Positions 9,601 to 17,833 of a DNA stretch of 36,934 bases are shown here, in pieces. Source of the DNA: Bacteroidia bacterium (lineage in GTDB: Bacteria > Bacteroidota > Bacteroidia > Cytophagales > Cyclobacteriaceae); contig JAUILA010000037.1 in NCBI GenBank assembly GCA_030432655.1, forward strand, positions 1 through 36,934. The letters are read 5' to 3'. The translations under genes were made by a program, and so were the position numbers. The notes beneath the pieces were generated by a model. The model was not told where the DNA came from, searched no databases, and saw only the letters and a list, made by a program, of their open reading frames with translations. Every line of letters starts with the position of its first letter. Within the stretch, counting starts at the first letter, position 1.

Positions 9601-10296
9601 TTAATAGTTTCCCGGAGAATTAAATAATGCCCTGCTCATTTCATCCCTTTTTAAGCGTATGTCATCAACTTTGTACATTCGCAGAAACGTTGTGTCCTGC
9701 AGGTTTCCTTCCAGGATTCTGACCGGTGAATCCACGGTAATCTCTGAATTTCTGGACTCAATAATCAAGGTGTCCAGGTCAGATTCACTCACGTTGAAAT
9801 AGGCGTCTGATGTTTGAAGGGTCAGCTTACCAATACGCGAATCATTTGAAAACCGGATCCACCCATCTTCCTGTGAAATTTTTAAATCCCTTTGTTCCAG
9901 ACCATAGATGGTTAATGAAGCGCCGTGGGTGGTTATCGTGTGCAGGGACTGAGGAGGAAGGAAAATAGAAATTCTGATTGCCTGGTCTTCAGAAATATCC
10001 AGTTTCTCCAGGATCAGCTCTTCACCAATCTGCCTGTATTTCAGTTTCTGCATCAGCTGCCCTTCATTACTACGTACTTCCAGCCTGGCTGTGTCAGAGG
10101 CATACATGTACACATGTTTGCCCAGGTTTTCCAGGGTAAGCTGTTTTACGCCGGTGATATCCACTGATTCGGCAATACTGTTTTCGTCATCCAGTCTGTG
10201 AGATACGCCACGCACGCGCAGCTCGGTGAAAGCAGCCGTGAGGTATACAAAGATCAATCCGAAGAAAGCGATCAGAATTTTGTTGCTTAGTTTCAT
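9601..10296 (-). CDS. Small membrane-anchored beta-rich protein (DUF2807/DUF4097-like), function unknown
   Basis: 231 residues. An N-terminal hydrophobic segment (about 7-24) is followed by a region made almost only of short beta strands in a repetitive hydrophobic pattern (for example LTLENLGKHVYMYA and LKISQEDGWIRFSND). This is the pattern of the head-GIN / DUF2807-type beta-helix proteins common in Bacteroidota. The assignment is by pattern and not by a catalytic motif. Its start overlaps the YtrA regulator stop by 4 nt, so it is translated with the regulator and ABC module. It may sense or bind an envelope component for the transporter, but this is inference. Confidence 0.7.
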   Translation of the reverse strand: MKLSNKILIAFFGLIFVYLTAAFTELRVRGVSHRLDDENSIAESVDITGVKQLTLENLGKHVYMYASDTARLEVRSNEGQLMQKLKYRQIGEELILEKLDISEDQAIRISIFLPPQSLHTITTHGASLTIYGLEQRDLKISQEDGWIRFSNDSRIGKLTLQTSDAYFNVSESDLDTLIIESRNSEITVDSPVRILEGNLQDTTFLRMYKVDDIRLKRDEMSRALFNSPGNY

Positions 10297-10658
10297 GATT
10301 CCGGATTAAGGGTTTCCAAATGTTTTTTTAATTCATCGGCCGTAATCCCAAGCAGGGCGGCTTGTTTGAGGAATTCAGGAAGAATGTTATTGAAGAATTC
10401 CTTCTTTTTATTCTGGAGAATGATCCGTTGCGCCTGGGGGTTGACGAAATATCCGATTCCCCGTTGATTCTCTATGATATTCATGGCCTGTAATTCACTG
10501 TAGGTTCTCATGATCGTGTTAGGGTTGACACCCATTTCGGAAGCCAGTTCGCGGACAGACGGAATTTTTTCCCCGGCGGGAAATTCTCCGCTTACCACTT
10601 TGTCGGTAATGGTATCTGCGATCTGAAGAAATATGCTTTTGCCGTTCTGAAACTCCAT
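10293..10658 (-). CDS. GntR family transcriptional regulator, YtrA subfamily
   Basis: 121 residues: an N-terminal winged helix-turn-helix (about 8-75, with GEKIPSVRELASEMGVNPNTIMRTY as the recognition part, described here by its ends at about residues 29-53) and a short helical tail of about 45 residues. The short tail without an effector domain is the hallmark of the YtrA subfamily, whose members repress their own ABC-transporter operons. That fits here: it sits directly after an ABC ATPase and membrane-protein gene, and an inverted repeat lies upstream of the first gene of the operon (12280-12305). Unusually for this group, the gene has a strong Shine-Dalgarno site, partly inside the end of the preceding gene. 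Confidence 0.93.
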   Translation of the reverse strand: MEFQNGKSIFLQIADTITDKVVSGEFPAGEKIPSVRELASEMGVNPNTIMRTYSELQAMNIIENQRGIGYFVNPQAQRIILQNKKKEFFNNILPEFLKQAALLGITADELKKHLETLNPES

Positions 10659-10659
10659 C

Positions 10660-11448
10660 TTACACCTCCTTTTCCTTTAGTTTCCTGTAAGCGACAAAGA
10701 GCATGACCAGGCTTGAAAAGAGCAAAGCACTGATTAATGCGATCAACACGCTTTTTTCAGTCAGCGGTACCAGCCACATGTCGGAAGGAGGGGAGTAGTT
10801 GCTGACTCCCATTTCTTCCAGCACTATATAGCTGTATCCGGTGAAGAACAAGATAATCACAGCCAGTGAAAAGAGGGTTTTAACCAGGGGTTGCTTGGAG
10901 AAAACAGCCGATCCGGTAAAGCCCAGGCACAAGGCCAGGAAAATCGCTGAGCCTATGGCCCATTTGATAAGTGTCCCGAAATTTTCATCATCAATATCCA
11001 GCTTCGTGAGATACTCAAAACCAACCGGTTCAAACAGTACGGGCGTGAAAATGGTAAAGAAATACCCCTGAATATGGTAGGTGACCCAATAAAGAATGGG
11101 AAGTACAAGGATCATCAAACAGATCTTGACCACAAATTCCAGCAGGAATTTTTCCAGGTGCGAACCAGGCATCATAAGGTAGCTCATGGTCCGTTCTTTG
11201 GAGCGGAATGCGGAAAAAGAATGACCTACAAAAAGGATCCCGAAAACTGATACAAAGGCGATCAGAAATCCCTGGAATATTTCCGTATTATGCGGGATAA
11301 GACCATTACCAACCTGGGTAATGGAAAGGACGATAAGTATCACCCCGGTGTAGGCGACCGTGGATAGCATGTAAAGCTGCCGGTTGTGATAAAAATCTCT
11401 TTTGAAGAGCTGAATGAAGCGTTTTGTGTTAAAGATGTTACCGGACAT
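10660..11448 (-). CDS. ABC transporter membrane protein of the YtrA module
   Basis: 262 residues with about six predicted membrane helices (near 28-46, 60-80, 110-130, 165-185, 195-212 and 228-248). After helix 2 it has the stretch FRSKERTMSYLMMPGSHLEK, a feature of ABC-2-like membrane proteins in Bacteroidota YtrA modules. It overlaps the end of the ATPase gene by 11 nt and is followed after 1 nt by the regulator gene, so it should form the transporter with the ATPase at 11438-12268. Export of a cell-envelope-active compound, or relief of envelope stress, is the usual idea for such modules. The real cargo is unknown. Confidence 0.85.
   Translation of the reverse strand: MSGNIFNTKRFIQLFKRDFYHNRQLYMLSTVAYTGVILIVLSITQVGNGLIPHNTEIFQGFLIAFVSVFGILFVGHSFSAFRSKERTMSYLMMPGSHLEKFLLEFVVKICLMILVLPILYWVTYHIQGYFFTIFTPVLFEPVGFEYLTKLDIDDENFGTLIKWAIGSAIFLALCLGFTGSAVFSKQPLVKTLFSLAVIILFFTGYSYIVLEEMGVSNYSPPSDMWLVPLTEKSVLIALISALLFSSLVMLFVAYRKLKEKEV
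10664..10670 (-). promoter_or_regulatory. Strong Shine-Dalgarno site of the YtrA regulator gene
   Basis: The minus strand reads AGGAGGT five nucleotides before the ATG at 10658. The site lies in the last codons of the upstream membrane-protein gene. Most starts in this window lack such a site, as is usual in Bacteroidota, so it may boost regulator translation or couple it to the upstream gene. Confidence 0.55.
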
Positions 11449-12268
11449 ATTCTATCAGTTTTTCGTTACCACTCGAAATGGCATTAAATAGTAATTCAAT
11501 GTCAACGGATGAACTTCCGTTGTCCGACGGGGTAATGATCTTGTACCCGCCCGGGACCACTTCACTGTAAAGAATACTCTCATCGGTAGCCGCGGAGGCT
11601 GACGAGAAGTTAAGCCTGGAGGCTATGTCCAGCAGATCCTTCTGGAGAATGAAATTTCCATTCTCCAGCATCAGCAGGCGATCAATCAGGTTTTCCACGT
11701 CCCTGACCTGGTGGGTGGAAATGATGACCAGCTGATCTTCATCCAGCGAACCTGCCACCACTTTTCTGAATATGCCCTTGGAAGGGATATCAAGTCCGTT
11801 GGTGGGCTCGTCCAGCACGAGCAGGCGGCACCTTGTCGCAAGCCCGAAAGAAATCAGGAATTTCTTCTTTTGTCCGTACGAAAGCTTTTGCAGGTTCTTT
11901 GATTCGGGTAGCTCAAAGGCGCTGACCAGGCGCTTGAGCAAATCCAGGTCAAACCGCGGATAAAATCCGGCGTTCGCCCTGATGTAGTTGTTAATGGATA
12001 TACCCGGAATATAAAATTCTTCAGGCAGGAAATAAATATCCTGCAGGAGTGATGGTTGCCGTTGTTTGGGATCAAAATCCATGATGTTCACTCTCCCGTC
12101 AGTAGGAAAGAGCAATCCGATCATAAGCTTTATCAGGGTGGTTTTACCTGCCCCGTTCTTCCCCAGCAATCCGGCGATGCTGCCGGCTTGTAATTCACAA
12201 TCCAGATTTTGAAACAGCGGAGGCTGCTTCTTGCTGTAAGTGAATCCCAAATTATTGATGTTTATCAT
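11438..12268 (-). CDS. ABC transporter ATP-binding protein of the YtrA module
   Basis: 276 residues with Walker A GKNGAGKTT (36-44), signature LSYGQ (129-133), Walker B LLVLDE (149-154) and H-loop His186 (STHQV). The signature is LSYGQ instead of LSGGQ, a substitution often seen in YtrB-like ATPases. It is the first gene of the long minus-strand operon: its ATG lies 37 nt downstream of a good -7 box and just after the putative operator. It overlaps its partner membrane-protein gene by 11 nt. The tail of about 75 residues is not conserved in a way I recognise. Confidence 0.93.
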   Translation of the reverse strand: MININNLGFTYSKKQPPLFQNLDCELQAGSIAGLLGKNGAGKTTLIKLMIGLLFPTDGRVNIMDFDPKQRQPSLLQDIYFLPEEFYIPGISINNYIRANAGFYPRFDLDLLKRLVSAFELPESKNLQKLSYGQKKKFLISFGLATRCRLLVLDEPTNGLDIPSKGIFRKVVAGSLDEDQLVIISTHQVRDVENLIDRLLMLENGNFILQKDLLDIASRLNFSSASAATDESILYSEVVPGGYKIITPSDNGSSSVDIELLFNAISSGNEKLIEYVR

Positions 12269-12279
12269 TTTTGCTGTTT

Positions 12280-12305
12280 TACTGTACTACTTTACTAATA
12301 CAGTA
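12280..12305 (-). promoter_or_regulatory. Putative YtrA operator (inverted repeat)
   Basis: TACTGTA (12280-12286) and its exact reverse complement TACAGTA (12299-12305) are separated by 12 nt. One more C:G pair flanks each side of the inner arms (GTAC at 12284-12287 and 12303-12306). The repeat lies between the -7 box and the start of the ABC ATPase gene, so a bound dimer would cover the transcription start. YtrA-type regulators are known to bind inverted repeats in the promoters of their own ABC operons. The link to this regulator is inference. Confidence 0.6.
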
Positions 12306-12337
12306 CAATGCTAAAATGAATTTTTGAATTTTCCAAA
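12306..12337 (-). promoter_or_regulatory. Bacteroidota-type promoter of the nine-gene operon
   Basis: On the minus strand, TTTG (12337-12334) is followed after 20 nt by TAGCATTG (12313-12306). This fits the -33 TTTG and -7 TAnnTTTG elements of Bacteroidota with one mismatch. The predicted start of transcription falls inside the inverted repeat at 12280-12305, so repression by steric block is plausible. Confidence 0.5.
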
Positions 12338-12455
12338 TTATTTATTCAGCACCCGGGCAATAGGAAAAGTAATATGCTTATGATATTCTTTTACAAATAT
12401 CTATTTTGGCGTCTCAGGATACCTTTTTTTTACTTTTAGCGTTTTCCGGAAAGGC

Positions 12456-14879
12456 ATGAAAAAAATCAAACTTTACGTTCTTATTTTTTTAAGCAGTGCT
12501 TTAGTTCATGCGCTAAATGGTCAGGTCGCATTCCAGGACGAACAGGTGTATCCGCTAGCTCCCTCGGATTCCTCCCTGGCTGATCTTGAAAAACTCAAAC
12601 CTCTTCTTACGGACAAGAAATACATTTTGCTGGGTGAGCAGGCGCACAGTGAGGGTTCGGTGTTTTCTGAAAAAATTCGCATGATCCGTTTTTTACACGA
12701 ACAGATGGGATTCAACATCATCGCTTTTGAATCAGGGCTGTTTGATTGTTACAAGGCTTATCTGGACGCTACAAAAGAAAATTCCATCGGCCCCATGCAG
12801 GAAAGTGTGTATGGCATCTGGTCGGATGCCCGGGAGCTGACCGCGCTGTTTGACTATATTCTTGAAACGAATCAAACCAGTCAGCCCCTGCGCCTGGCCG
12901 GGTTTGATGACCTGGGTACACTTCGTTACCTGGATGTTTTTTGGGAAGAGCTGCAGTATTACGGAAAATTAACTGAGGAGGAGACAAATGCCATTGAACC
13001 GGTATTATATGGTACGGCTGAGCACGTTGCCACGGAACAGCAAACTCAATCTTATCGTGCCATGCTCGAAGAAATTACCAGGCGCCTGCCAGAGGAAACA
13101 GAATCGCAGCGTATCCTCAAAATGGCCTTTCAGCTATGGAGGCAGGGGGTTGGCTGGCAATTAGACGAATTACAGGGTTCCAGTATTTCTGTTCAGAATC
13201 CGCGCGACAAATGGATGGCAGATGGGTTCAGGTTTCTTGCCCGTGAATATGAAGATGAAAAAATCATAGCCTGGGGGGCCTCTTATCATTTCGCCAATCA
13301 GCTTCAGTATTATGAGAATACAGACCTTACCAGGAAGTATGCCGAAAGAATGCGGAAAATGGATCATGATGCAGAACACTTTGATCTTGATTCCGCCATA
13401 CATGGGGCCGTCCCCATGGGCCGTATTTTGAAAGAGCAATTCGGTGACAGCCTGTACAGCCTGGCGTTCACTGCGTTTGAAGGAGAATACCAGCTTGTTG
13501 GCGAAGGCGAGCCAATGCAATTTCTTTCACCGCCGGATGGGAGCTTTGAGAAAAATCTGCATTTGCGGGCTGACAATGCGCTGGTGGACTTAAGCCAAAC
13601 TTCTGCCGGGTGGTTTTATACTTCTGCATTAGGACATTTACCCATTTATGCCCGCTGGCCAAAGATCTTTGATGGTATTTACCTGATGAGGGAAGTCAGG
13701 GCGCCAGTCCATATTGAATATGATGAAAGCACGGAGTTTGTTGTTCGTTCAGGTGAGAATAAGTTGTACGGCCGCGTAATTGACGCGGAAACCTTACAAC
13801 CGGTGCCCTATGCCACCATTTCCTTTACCGGAACACAAAAAGGAGTTGCCTCCAATGCCATTGGTGAATTTGAATTAAATCCGAAAATGGCGCAAAACGG
13901 GCTCGTCGTTTCCTCTATTGGATATGAAAGCGATACCATTTTACTTTCTGGCGCAGGTACAAATGAATTCCAGGTAAGGCTGACGCCCAAAAGCTTTCTG
14001 CTCTCCGAGGTGACCATTCGTGACAAGCCGCTATCTGTGCGGGACATTTTGCGGAAAGCCAAAAAAGCGGTTCAGGATAATTATGCATCCGGGGCATTTA
14101 ACCAGGAGATGTATTATTCCATGATCGGCAGGGAAAATGATTCCCTGTTTTACAACGAACAAGGATCGGTCCTCATGTATTTCCCTGAGGGGTATCAGCC
14201 CAAAACCAAAAGATTCGGGAAGATTCTCCAATACCGGCTTAAAGAAAAATCGCAGCACCGGCACAGCGGGATGGGTCAGCTCTGGCTGGTTTTTTCGCAT
14301 GATGTTATTCTGGATAACGACAATGTGCTGACCCGGACCAATGCCTATGATTTCCGTCTGGACAAGGTGCTTGCCTACCAGGACCGCCTGGTGTATGATA
14401 TTGCTTTCAACGCCACGCGTCCGACTGCCTTTACCACCGGGTATGGATATCCGGCACCAGAAGCGGCTACCGGTCATATTTATATCGCCACGGATGATTT
14501 TGCCGTTTTGAAGTATGACATATGCGTCGAACGGCAAACCTATTCTCCGAAAAAAGAGCCGGACCTTGTTCAATATCCCAGGCATCACCACCTCAGCCAG
14601 TCATTCATGCGCAGCCAGGGAAAATACTTTCTTCAGTATTCCTTTATTGAACATGAAGTTACTACGACGCGTACCGGTTCAGGCGACAGTGTCCGGTCGG
14701 TACAGCAGCAGTACCTTACCTCCATGGAGTTATTTAACCAGGAGGTTATGAAGATCGACAGACCTGTGATGAAGCTGAACGTAAATGCCCGTGTAAAGGA
14801 GGAGGAGGCATTTTATGATTCGCACGGGTACATTGTGGATCAGGAGCGGGTGTACGAGTTCTATTGCGGTGCTGAATAG
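12456..14879 (+). CDS. Erythromycin-esterase-like protein with CarboxypepD_reg-like domain
   Basis: 807 residues, secreted: signal peptide about 1-22. Residues 40-425 follow the erythromycin esterase (EreA/EreB) family. GEQAHSEG carries His64, FESG carries Glu92 and WGASYHFAN carries His278, which by pattern match the conserved His, Glu and His of that family. Residues 436-512 (GRVIDAETLQPVPYATISF) are a carboxypeptidase-regulatory-like beta-sandwich as found at the N-terminus of TonB receptors. The last 290 residues are a conserved-looking beta-rich domain that often follows this sandwich in Bacteroidota. Macrolide hydrolysis cannot be assumed: most members of this fold have unknown substrates. 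The gene is divergent from the YtrA operon and is followed after 123 nt by a TonB receptor on the same strand. Confidence 0.85.
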   Translation: MKKIKLYVLIFLSSALVHALNGQVAFQDEQVYPLAPSDSSLADLEKLKPLLTDKKYILLGEQAHSEGSVFSEKIRMIRFLHEQMGFNIIAFESGLFDCYKAYLDATKENSIGPMQESVYGIWSDARELTALFDYILETNQTSQPLRLAGFDDLGTLRYLDVFWEELQYYGKLTEEETNAIEPVLYGTAEHVATEQQTQSYRAMLEEITRRLPEETESQRILKMAFQLWRQGVGWQLDELQGSSISVQNPRDKWMADGFRFLAREYEDEKIIAWGASYHFANQLQYYENTDLTRKYAERMRKMDHDAEHFDLDSAIHGAVPMGRILKEQFGDSLYSLAFTAFEGEYQLVGEGEPMQFLSPPDGSFEKNLHLRADNALVDLSQTSAGWFYTSALGHLPIYARWPKIFDGIYLMREVRAPVHIEYDESTEFVVRSGENKLYGRVIDAETLQPVPYATISFTGTQKGVASNAIGEFELNPKMAQNGLVVSSIGYESDTILLSGAGTNEFQVRLTPKSFLLSEVTIRDKPLSVRDILRKAKKAVQDNYASGAFNQEMYYSMIGRENDSLFYNEQGSVLMYFPEGYQPKTKRFGKILQYRLKEKSQHRHSGMGQLWLVFSHDVILDNDNVLTRTNAYDFRLDKVLAYQDRLVYDIAFNATRPTAFTTGYGYPAPEAATGHIYIATDDFAVLKYDICVERQTYSPKKEPDLVQYPRHHHLSQSFMRSQGKYFLQYSFIEHEVTTTRTGSGDSVRSVQQQYLTSMELFNQEVMKIDRPVMKLNVNARVKEEEAFYDSHGYIVDQERVYEFYCGAE

Positions 14880-15002
14880 ATTTTTCCTTGCCTGCCGCGT
14901 GTTTCAGGCTGATCTGTCCGGATAATTACAACTCATCCGGCTTATTCAACAGTTCGGTAAGCTTTTTTTCGATTCCTTGCTTTTCGCAGCCACATTTGAT
15001 TC

Positions 15003-17171
15003 ATGAAAACGCGAAAAATGAATCAAATTGCCTGCTTACTTCTCCTGCTCCAGGTAGGCCTGTTCGCCCCGGCCGCTGCCCAGCATAAAATAGAAGGCAT
15101 CATTACTGACAAGGAGGGGAGTCCGGTGATCGGGGCAAGCGTATATTTTTATGAGAGCTACGACGGAACCTCAACCGATACCCTGGGCCTTTTCAGTTTT
15201 GAAACAGGGCTTAAAGGAGAACAAATCCTCATTGTGAGCTTTATGGGCTATAACGAGTCCCGGCTGCCGCTCAACCTTGACCAAACCCCGGAATACCTCT
15301 CCATTACCCTCAGGGAGGACATATTGCAAATGAATCCGGTGGTCATTTCCGCCGGGAATTTTGATGCCGGCGCCGGAAGCAAGGGCGAAGTGCTTAAACC
15401 CCTCGACATTGTGACCACAGCGGGGGCCACGGCCGACATCGCCGGTGCACTGAATACACTGCCGGGCACCACCACGGTGGGTGAGGAGGGACGGGTATTC
15501 GTCCGTGGCGGTGATGGAGAAGAGACCCGGACATTTATCGACGGAATGGCTGTGCTTGACAGCTATGCCACCAGCCTGCCTAATGTCGCTACCCGTTCCC
15601 GGTTTTCACCGATGATGTTCAGCGGAATGAGCTTTTCCACCGGGGGCTATTCGGCGGAATATGGTCAGGCATTGTCGTCTGCCCTCATCCTCAATACCAA
15701 GGATGTAGCCACAACTGAACGGACCGACGTATCGCTGATGACCGTGGGCACCGATATTGCCCATACGCAGGTATGGGAGAATGCGTCACTGGCGGCAAAG
15801 GTCCAGTATACCAACCTGGCGCCTTATTTTGCCGTGTTGAACCAGCGGCTGGACTGGAATCATTCTCCCGAGTCCATTGAAGCCAATGCCGCCTACCGCT
15901 ATTCGAAAGATGACTTTGTCCTGAAAACATACCTGAATGGCAATCATTCGTATATGGATGTCAATCACCAGGTAATCGGGGAGGATACTAAACTGCCGAC
16001 CCAGGTAAGGAATAATTACCTGTATATGAATGCATTTGTATCGGATAAGTTGTCGGATAAATTGTATTACCGGGGCGGTGTGTCCTATACAAACTCAGGG
16101 ACGCTCATCAACCAGTCAGAGACCCGGATCGATGAAAACCTGTCCGGCCTGCACCTGAAGGGAGCGGTGTATTACGACCCGTTCAACACACTAACCATTA
16201 ATGCAGGCTCCGAAGTATTTATCAACGAAATTGCATTTCAGCGTCCGGGAGAAAGTCCGGCTGAAAACCTGGACCTCGGAAACCGGTCCGTTCTTCATGC
16301 CACTTTTGCCGAAGGCAGCTGGTCCGCGCACAGGAACATCACCATCCGCTCGGGAGGGCGCCTCGAGTATAATTCGAGAATAGGGCAATGGTCGTTTGAC
16401 CCCCGGGTCTCGGCCGGATTCCGGCTGGGTGAGATGGGGCAGGTAAGTGCTGCCTGGGGAATTTTCCGGCAGCGCCCGCGCACGGAATTCATTCTCCGGA
16501 ATGAACATATCGAACAGGAGAAAGCGGAGCACTTGATTCTCAGTTACCAGGTGACCAAGCAGGAGCGAACCCTCCGGGTTGAAACCTACCGGAAGAAATA
16601 CAGCGACCTGGTAAAGGCAGGGCCGGAAGGTATGCTGGGAAATACAGGGGATGGCTATGCCAGGGGAATTGATGTGTTCTGGAGAGACCCGAAGACATTC
16701 AAGAATGTGGATTACTGGATCAGTTATTCGTACCTGGATACAGAACGGAATTACCTGGATTACCCGCAGGCAAGTACGCCTTCGTTTGCGAGTGCGCATA
16801 ACCTGTCCGTGGTGTATAAGCACTGGTTTTCCGCCTTGCGAAGCCAGATAGGACTGACCTACACATTCGGTTCGCCCCGTAGGTACAACGATCCGAACCT
16901 CCCGGGGTTCAACAGCGAGAAGACCAATGCCTATCACAACCTGAGTATGAACGTGAGTTACCTGATGAAGTCGAATGTCATTGTGTATTTCAGCATGACA
17001 AATCTGACGGGAAGGAAGAATATTTTCGGTTATGAATATGCCGATGCGCCGGACCAGAATGGTGTTTACGCCAGCCACGCCATTGTACCGCCGGCTGACC
17101 GGTTCCTGTTCCTGGGTGTGTTTATCACCCTGTCCAAAGAAAACATGTTAAATCAATTACCTAATCTTTAA
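15003..17171 (+). CDS. TonB-dependent receptor with CarboxypepD_reg-like N-terminal domain
   Basis: 722 residues. Signal peptide 1-27 (ending AAAQ), a carboxypeptidase-regulatory-like beta-sandwich (28-105, IEGIITDKEGSPVIGASVYF), a plug domain (about 115-230, with NTLPGTTTVGEEGRVFVRGG as a shortened core) and a beta-barrel to the C-terminus. No SusD gene follows and the protein is short compared with SusC (about 1000 aa), so it is a simple receptor and not a SusC/D polysaccharide pair. The ATG at 15018 (MNQIACLL) is an equally good start. The following genes at 17183, 17834 and 18864 are close and on the same strand, so they probably share a transcript. The ligand is unknown. Confidence 0.92.
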   Translation: MKTRKMNQIACLLLLLQVGLFAPAAAQHKIEGIITDKEGSPVIGASVYFYESYDGTSTDTLGLFSFETGLKGEQILIVSFMGYNESRLPLNLDQTPEYLSITLREDILQMNPVVISAGNFDAGAGSKGEVLKPLDIVTTAGATADIAGALNTLPGTTTVGEEGRVFVRGGDGEETRTFIDGMAVLDSYATSLPNVATRSRFSPMMFSGMSFSTGGYSAEYGQALSSALILNTKDVATTERTDVSLMTVGTDIAHTQVWENASLAAKVQYTNLAPYFAVLNQRLDWNHSPESIEANAAYRYSKDDFVLKTYLNGNHSYMDVNHQVIGEDTKLPTQVRNNYLYMNAFVSDKLSDKLYYRGGVSYTNSGTLINQSETRIDENLSGLHLKGAVYYDPFNTLTINAGSEVFINEIAFQRPGESPAENLDLGNRSVLHATFAEGSWSAHRNITIRSGGRLEYNSRIGQWSFDPRVSAGFRLGEMGQVSAAWGIFRQRPRTEFILRNEHIEQEKAEHLILSYQVTKQERTLRVETYRKKYSDLVKAGPEGMLGNTGDGYARGIDVFWRDPKTFKNVDYWISYSYLDTERNYLDYPQASTPSFASAHNLSVVYKHWFSALRSQIGLTYTFGSPRRYNDPNLPGFNSEKTNAYHNLSMNVSYLMKSNVIVYFSMTNLTGRKNIFGYEYADAPDQNGVYASHAIVPPADRFLFLGVFITLSKENMLNQLPNL

Positions 17172-17182
17172 ATCAACAAATC

Positions 17183-17818
17183 ATGAAAAAGACAATTATA
17201 TTACTCATCGGAATGGTGGCAGTCACCACATTGTTTGCTGCTGACCCGTATACGGAGGCCATGCAGACCGGGATGGACCAGCTGTCAGAGGCACAGCGTC
17301 CGGAAGACTTCCTGAAGGTATCGAATACCTTTGCCAGGATAGCCGCGGTCGAACAGGACAAATGGTTGCCGGCATACTATGCCGCTTATTCAACAACCGT
17401 GTATGCGGCCATGAACCAGGATCCGAAAATGCTGGATAGTTACCTGGATAAGGCTCAGGAATACCTGGACAAGGCGTCTTCTGTGGAGGAGAATAATGCA
17501 GAGATCCTGACACTGCAGAGCTTTATTTATATGATGAGGATTTCGGTTGATCCGCAAAGCAGGGGACAGGAATACTCCGGCAAAAGTGGCGCTGCTCTGG
17601 CTAAAGCAAGGAAGCTGGATCCGGAAAACCCCAGAGTGATGTATCTTTCTGCACAATTGAGCTATGGCACGGCCCAGTTTTTCGGTCAGAATCCGACCGA
17701 AGCCTGTGGCATGATTGACCAGGCGGTGGAGCTTTTTGATTCCTATTCGTCGGATATTCCGTTTTACCCGTCCTGGGGGAAGAAGATGGCGCTGGAATTT
17801 CAGGAAAGATGTAAATAA
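17183..17818 (+). CDS. Secreted helical protein of unknown function
   Basis: 211 residues. A Sec signal peptide (about 1-20, ending LFAA) is followed by an all-helical body with a TPR-like rhythm: WLPAYYAAY, YLDKAQEYLDKA, NAEILTLQSF and NPRVMYLSAQ. Each looks like a helix pair, but I cannot assign formal TPR motifs. It starts 11 nt after the TonB receptor stop and ends 15 nt before the LytS kinase. Such small secreted helical proteins are frequent beside TonB receptors in Bacteroidota. It may assist the receptor or act as a periplasmic input to the kinase; neither can be shown from sequence. Confidence 0.8.
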   Translation: MKKTIILLIGMVAVTTLFAADPYTEAMQTGMDQLSEAQRPEDFLKVSNTFARIAAVEQDKWLPAYYAAYSTTVYAAMNQDPKMLDSYLDKAQEYLDKASSVEENNAEILTLQSFIYMMRISVDPQSRGQEYSGKSGAALAKARKLDPENPRVMYLSAQLSYGTAQFFGQNPTEACGMIDQAVELFDSYSSDIPFYPSWGKKMALEFQERCK

Positions 17819-17833
17819 TTAATAGATTGGGCT

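Noticed and set aside
14918-14940. Inverted repeat CCGGA/TCCGG after the esterase-like gene
   Set aside because: Only 5 bp with a 13-nt loop and no T run; not convincing as a terminator.
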